This document shows positions 6,940-8,898 of a DNA stretch of 8,898 bases, piece after piece. Source of the stretch: Bacteroidia bacterium (GTDB taxonomy: Bacteria; Bacteroidota; Bacteroidia; Bacteroidales; Azobacteroidaceae); NCBI GenBank assembly GCA_025996835.1, contig BNTU01000117.1, positions 1-8,898 of the forward strand, written 5' to 3'. Numbering within the stretch: the first letter of the stretch is position 1; every line of letters starts with the position of its first letter. Below the pieces are notes generated by a model, which saw nothing but the letters and a program-made list of their open reading frames with translations, did no database searches and was not told the DNA's origin. Both the position numbers and the translations under genes were made by a program.

Positions 6940-8058
6940 ATGAAAAAGTTATTATTAGTAATATGTGTCGGCTGCCTACTGGGCAGTTGTGCCGAGATGA
7001 ACGACAAACATGAATCCTATTTTGAAAATGGTGAAATCATTTATATCGGGAAAGTAGATTCACTCAAACTTTTCCCCGGAAATGAGCGGCTGCTGTTGCA
7101 ATATCGGGTTTCCGATCCCCGCGCCAAGAATTTGAATATTTCTTGGTTGCAGGGAAGAGAATCGTTGGAAATTCCCGTACTTGTTCATCCGCCTGACTCC
7201 ACTTTTGAAAGATATATCGGCAAAAATGACAAAACCATTGCTGAAGGCAGCTACACGCTTAAGTTCGTGGTATGGGACGATAAAAATCAAAAATCCGTCG
7301 TAGTGGAGGGCAACGTCAATGTGTATGGACAGACATATCAGGACAGGTTGACCAACCGTCCGCTGATTAGTGCCGAAGAGGCGGTTGGAAATAATGTGAC
7401 GCTTCAATGGGCAGGGGCTACCGGCAACGATGAATTTGGTATCATTCTTCGTTACACCAATACCGCCGGTGAACCGGATAGCGTACGGTATAAAAGCGAC
7501 GAGATAATTTCCCCCATGACTGTTCCCGACGTGCAACTGACTTCGCCCATGACATATCAAACGCTGTATTTGCCTGAGCCGACGGCGATAGACACTTTTT
7601 TCACCGAGCCGCAAAAAATCAATATACGTTCTATGCCAATCATTGTCTCTCGGGGAAAAACTGTCACTTGGAGCGACGAAAATAACGCGACCCAAACAGG
7701 AAACTATGCAGTTGACGGGATAGTAACCGGTAGCTCAAGATGGGTGGGGGATGCTTCAAACAACGAGCACTGGATTGAAATTGATTTAGGGGGTACATAC
7801 GCCATCAATGCTTTTCAAACATGGCGAGGTGCTGGAAATGATTATACATTCCGGCTACAGGTGAATGATGGCGGCACTTGGGTGACTGTAGTTTCCGAAG
7901 AGAATAATCGTGCGACGGCAGATCCTACGATTTACTATAAGGAATTTACAAGCGTTTCAACCGATAAGGTCAGGTATTTGATACCTCAATATGATCCTGT
8001 TTCGGACAACCGACCCCGCTTGTGGGAAATAGAAGTCTATAGCGTCACCTATTATTAG
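6940..8058 (+). CDS. DUF4998 plus F5/8 type C (discoidin-like) lipoprotein
   Basis: This 372-residue lipoprotein starts at ATG 6940 after an A-rich leader that includes an A10 run. The signal MKKLLLVICVGCLLGS ends at lipobox Cys17. Residues about 28-140 match DUF4998 (GEIIYIGKVDSLKLFPGNER, EGSYTLKFVVWDDKNQKSV, VYGQTYQDRL). Residues about 145-225 look like a second beta-sandwich without a family I can name. Residues about 235-368 resemble an F5/8 type C domain: YAVDGIVTGSSRW, then HWIEIDLGGTYAINAFQTW, and LWEIEVY near the end. The layout suggests glycan binding at the surface, complementing the preceding DUF5000-type protein. No enzyme motif is visible. The gene ends 9 bases before a strong terminator hairpin, so it is probably the last gene transcribed at full level from the susC-like gene onward. 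Confidence 0.85.
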   Translation: MKKLLLVICVGCLLGSCAEMNDKHESYFENGEIIYIGKVDSLKLFPGNERLLLQYRVSDPRAKNLNISWLQGRESLEIPVLVHPPDSTFERYIGKNDKTIAEGSYTLKFVVWDDKNQKSVVVEGNVNVYGQTYQDRLTNRPLISAEEAVGNNVTLQWAGATGNDEFGIILRYTNTAGEPDSVRYKSDEIISPMTVPDVQLTSPMTYQTLYLPEPTAIDTFFTEPQKINIRSMPIIVSRGKTVTWSDENNATQTGNYAVDGIVTGSSRWVGDASNNEHWIEIDLGGTYAINAFQTWRGAGNDYTFRLQVNDGGTWVTVVSEENNRATADPTIYYKEFTSVSTDKVRYLIPQYDPVSDNRPRLWEIEVYSVTYY

Positions 8059-8067
8059 TCTATTTTT

Positions 8068-8104
8068 TAAAACTTCGGGGATAATAAAAATCCCCGAAGT
8101 TTTA
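8068..8104 (+). terminator. Rho-independent-type terminator hairpin after the DUF4998 lipoprotein gene
   Basis: A perfect inverted repeat, TAAAACTTCGGGGAT against ATCCCCGAAGTTTTA, gives a 15-bp stem around a 7-nt loop (AATAAAA, 8083-8089). T-rich sequence follows the GC core on the right side and a T6 run precedes it on the left, so it could also act on transcripts from the other strand. It lies 9 bases after the upstream stop codon and 23 bases before the flavoprotein start. Confidence 0.9.
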
Positions 8105-8127
8105 TTTATAATTTTAAAATAAATTTT

Positions 8128-8898
8128 ATGAACAAATTTACCTTATTAGTCGCATTTACCGCCATTTTTCTGGTGTGTAGTGCCCATCCAACCGATGTTT
8201 TTATCGAAGCCGAAAGTTTTGCCGACAGAGGCGGCTGGGTCCTCGACCAGCAATTTATGGACCAGATGGGCTCACCCTATCTGATGGCTCACGGATTGGG
8301 AAAAGTCGTAGCTGACGCCCGCACAACGGTAGAATTTCCGGAAACAGGAACTTACCATTTGTGGGTACGCACCTTTAACTGGACGGCACCATGGTATAAA
8401 GGAGCAGGACCGGGACAATTTAAGGTAAAAATCAACGGAAAGGCACATCCGGTTGTTTTGGGAAACACAGGAACACAATGGATGTGGCAGGAAGCGGGAA
8501 AAGTGAGTATCAAAAACAAACAAACGGAAATCGCTTTGCAGGATTTAACCGGTTTCAACGGGCGTTGCGATGCGATTTTTTTCACCAAAGACAAGTCATT
8601 CGTTCCGCCTTCCGACATCCAAACGCTGTCGGATTTTCGCCGGAATAAGTTGAATATCAATGTACAAGATGTGGGGCATTATGATTTGGTGGTCGTCGGT
8701 GGAGGTGTTGCAGGCGTTTGTGCGGCAGTTACGGCGGCACAGTTGGGGGTGAAAGTAGCCTTAATCAACGACCGTCCTGTACTTGGCGGAAACAGCAGTT
8801 CGGAGGTACGTGTAGGAATATCAGGAGGAGCAGATGCCAATCTTTATCCGAATATTGGAAATGTATTGAAGAAAATTCTCATGAAGCAACATTTTAAT
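8128..8898 (+). CDS. Exported FAD-dependent oxidoreductase (FAD_oxidored-like), partial at the 3' end
   Basis: The frame is open from ATG 8128 for 257 codons to the window edge, so the C-terminal part is missing. Residues 1-19 form a signal peptide (MNKFTLLVAFTAIFLVCSA) with probable signal-peptidase I cleavage before HPTD; there is no twin-arginine motif. Residues about 22-153 form a beta-rich module (DVFIEAESFADRGGW, TGTYHLWVRTFNW, CDAIFFT) resembling carbohydrate-binding CBM35-like or golvesin-type domains. A classical dinucleotide-binding fold begins at about residue 184: YDLVVVGGGVAG with Gly191, Gly193 and Gly196, followed by VKVALIND, whose acidic end would hold the adenosine ribose. 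RPVLGGNSSSEVRV at 216-229 resembles the segment after the Rossmann strand in PF12831-type proteins. I infer a periplasmic or surface redox enzyme acting on a sugar or derivative; the actual reaction is unknown. A terminator lies just upstream and I see no convincing promoter between it and the start. Confidence 0.88.
   Translation, partial: MNKFTLLVAFTAIFLVCSAHPTDVFIEAESFADRGGWVLDQQFMDQMGSPYLMAHGLGKVVADARTTVEFPETGTYHLWVRTFNWTAPWYKGAGPGQFKVKINGKAHPVVLGNTGTQWMWQEAGKVSIKNKQTEIALQDLTGFNGRCDAIFFTKDKSFVPPSDIQTLSDFRRNKLNINVQDVGHYDLVVVGGGVAGVCAAVTAAQLGVKVALINDRPVLGGNSSSEVRVGISGGADANLYPNIGNVLKKILMKQHFN

Noticed and set aside
7060..7695. 211-codon antisense ORF opposite the DUF4998 lipoprotein gene
   Set aside because: The + strand frame has a signal peptide and recognisable domains. 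The antisense translation shows none, and other long antisense frames in the window are equally uninformative.
8104..8127. Promoter for the flavoprotein gene in the AT-rich gap after the terminator
   Set aside because: The TATAATTTT-like sequence lacks the terminal G of the Bacteroidota -7 consensus, and a -33 element would fall inside the hairpin. I could not support it as a feature.

Overview
The window reads as part of a polysaccharide utilisation locus (PUL) from a Bacteroidota genome, most likely a member of the Bacteroidales. The evidence is a SusC-type TonB-dependent transporter followed by a SusD-type lipoprotein, two further lipoproteins built from domain families found almost only in Bacteroidota (DUF4959/DUF5126/DUF5000 and DUF4998), A/T-rich leaders before the start codons instead of clear Shine-Dalgarno sites, and lipoboxes followed by acidic residues. 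All genes lie on the + strand.

Layout: 1-54 is an AT-rich leader with a C7 run. 55-3357 encodes a SusC-like porin; its signal-peptide region contains an A10 run and an uninterrupted G13 run. 3358-3427 holds two 35-bp direct repeats. 3459-5537 encodes a SusD-like lipoprotein whose signal-peptide region is interrupted, in frame, by four 24-bp tandem copies of a short palindrome (array 3487-3586). 5541-5639 is a 99-bp imperfect palindrome related to the direct repeats at 3358. 5681-6901 encodes a DUF4959/DUF5126/DUF5000-like lipoprotein and 6940-8058 a DUF4998 plus F5/8 type C (discoidin-like) lipoprotein. A strong hairpin terminator lies at 8068-8104. At 8128 an exported FAD-dependent oxidoreductase begins and runs off the window end. 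No gene-free stretch exceeds about 150 bases.

How the genes probably work together: the SusC barrel and its SusD lid form an outer-membrane importer for a glycan fragment. The two lipoproteins probably sit at the cell surface and bind glycan through beta-sandwich domains. The flavoprotein probably acts outside the cytoplasm on the carbohydrate or a derivative. No glycoside hydrolase, polysaccharide lyase, sulfatase or regulator is visible here, so the substrate cannot be named.

The most unusual signal is that the 5' ends of both transporter genes carry sequences prone to length change: G13 in susC, where a one-base change would end translation early, and a 24-bp (8-codon) palindromic array in susD, where a copy-number change would alter length without breaking the frame. 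Whether these vary in nature cannot be told from one sequence.
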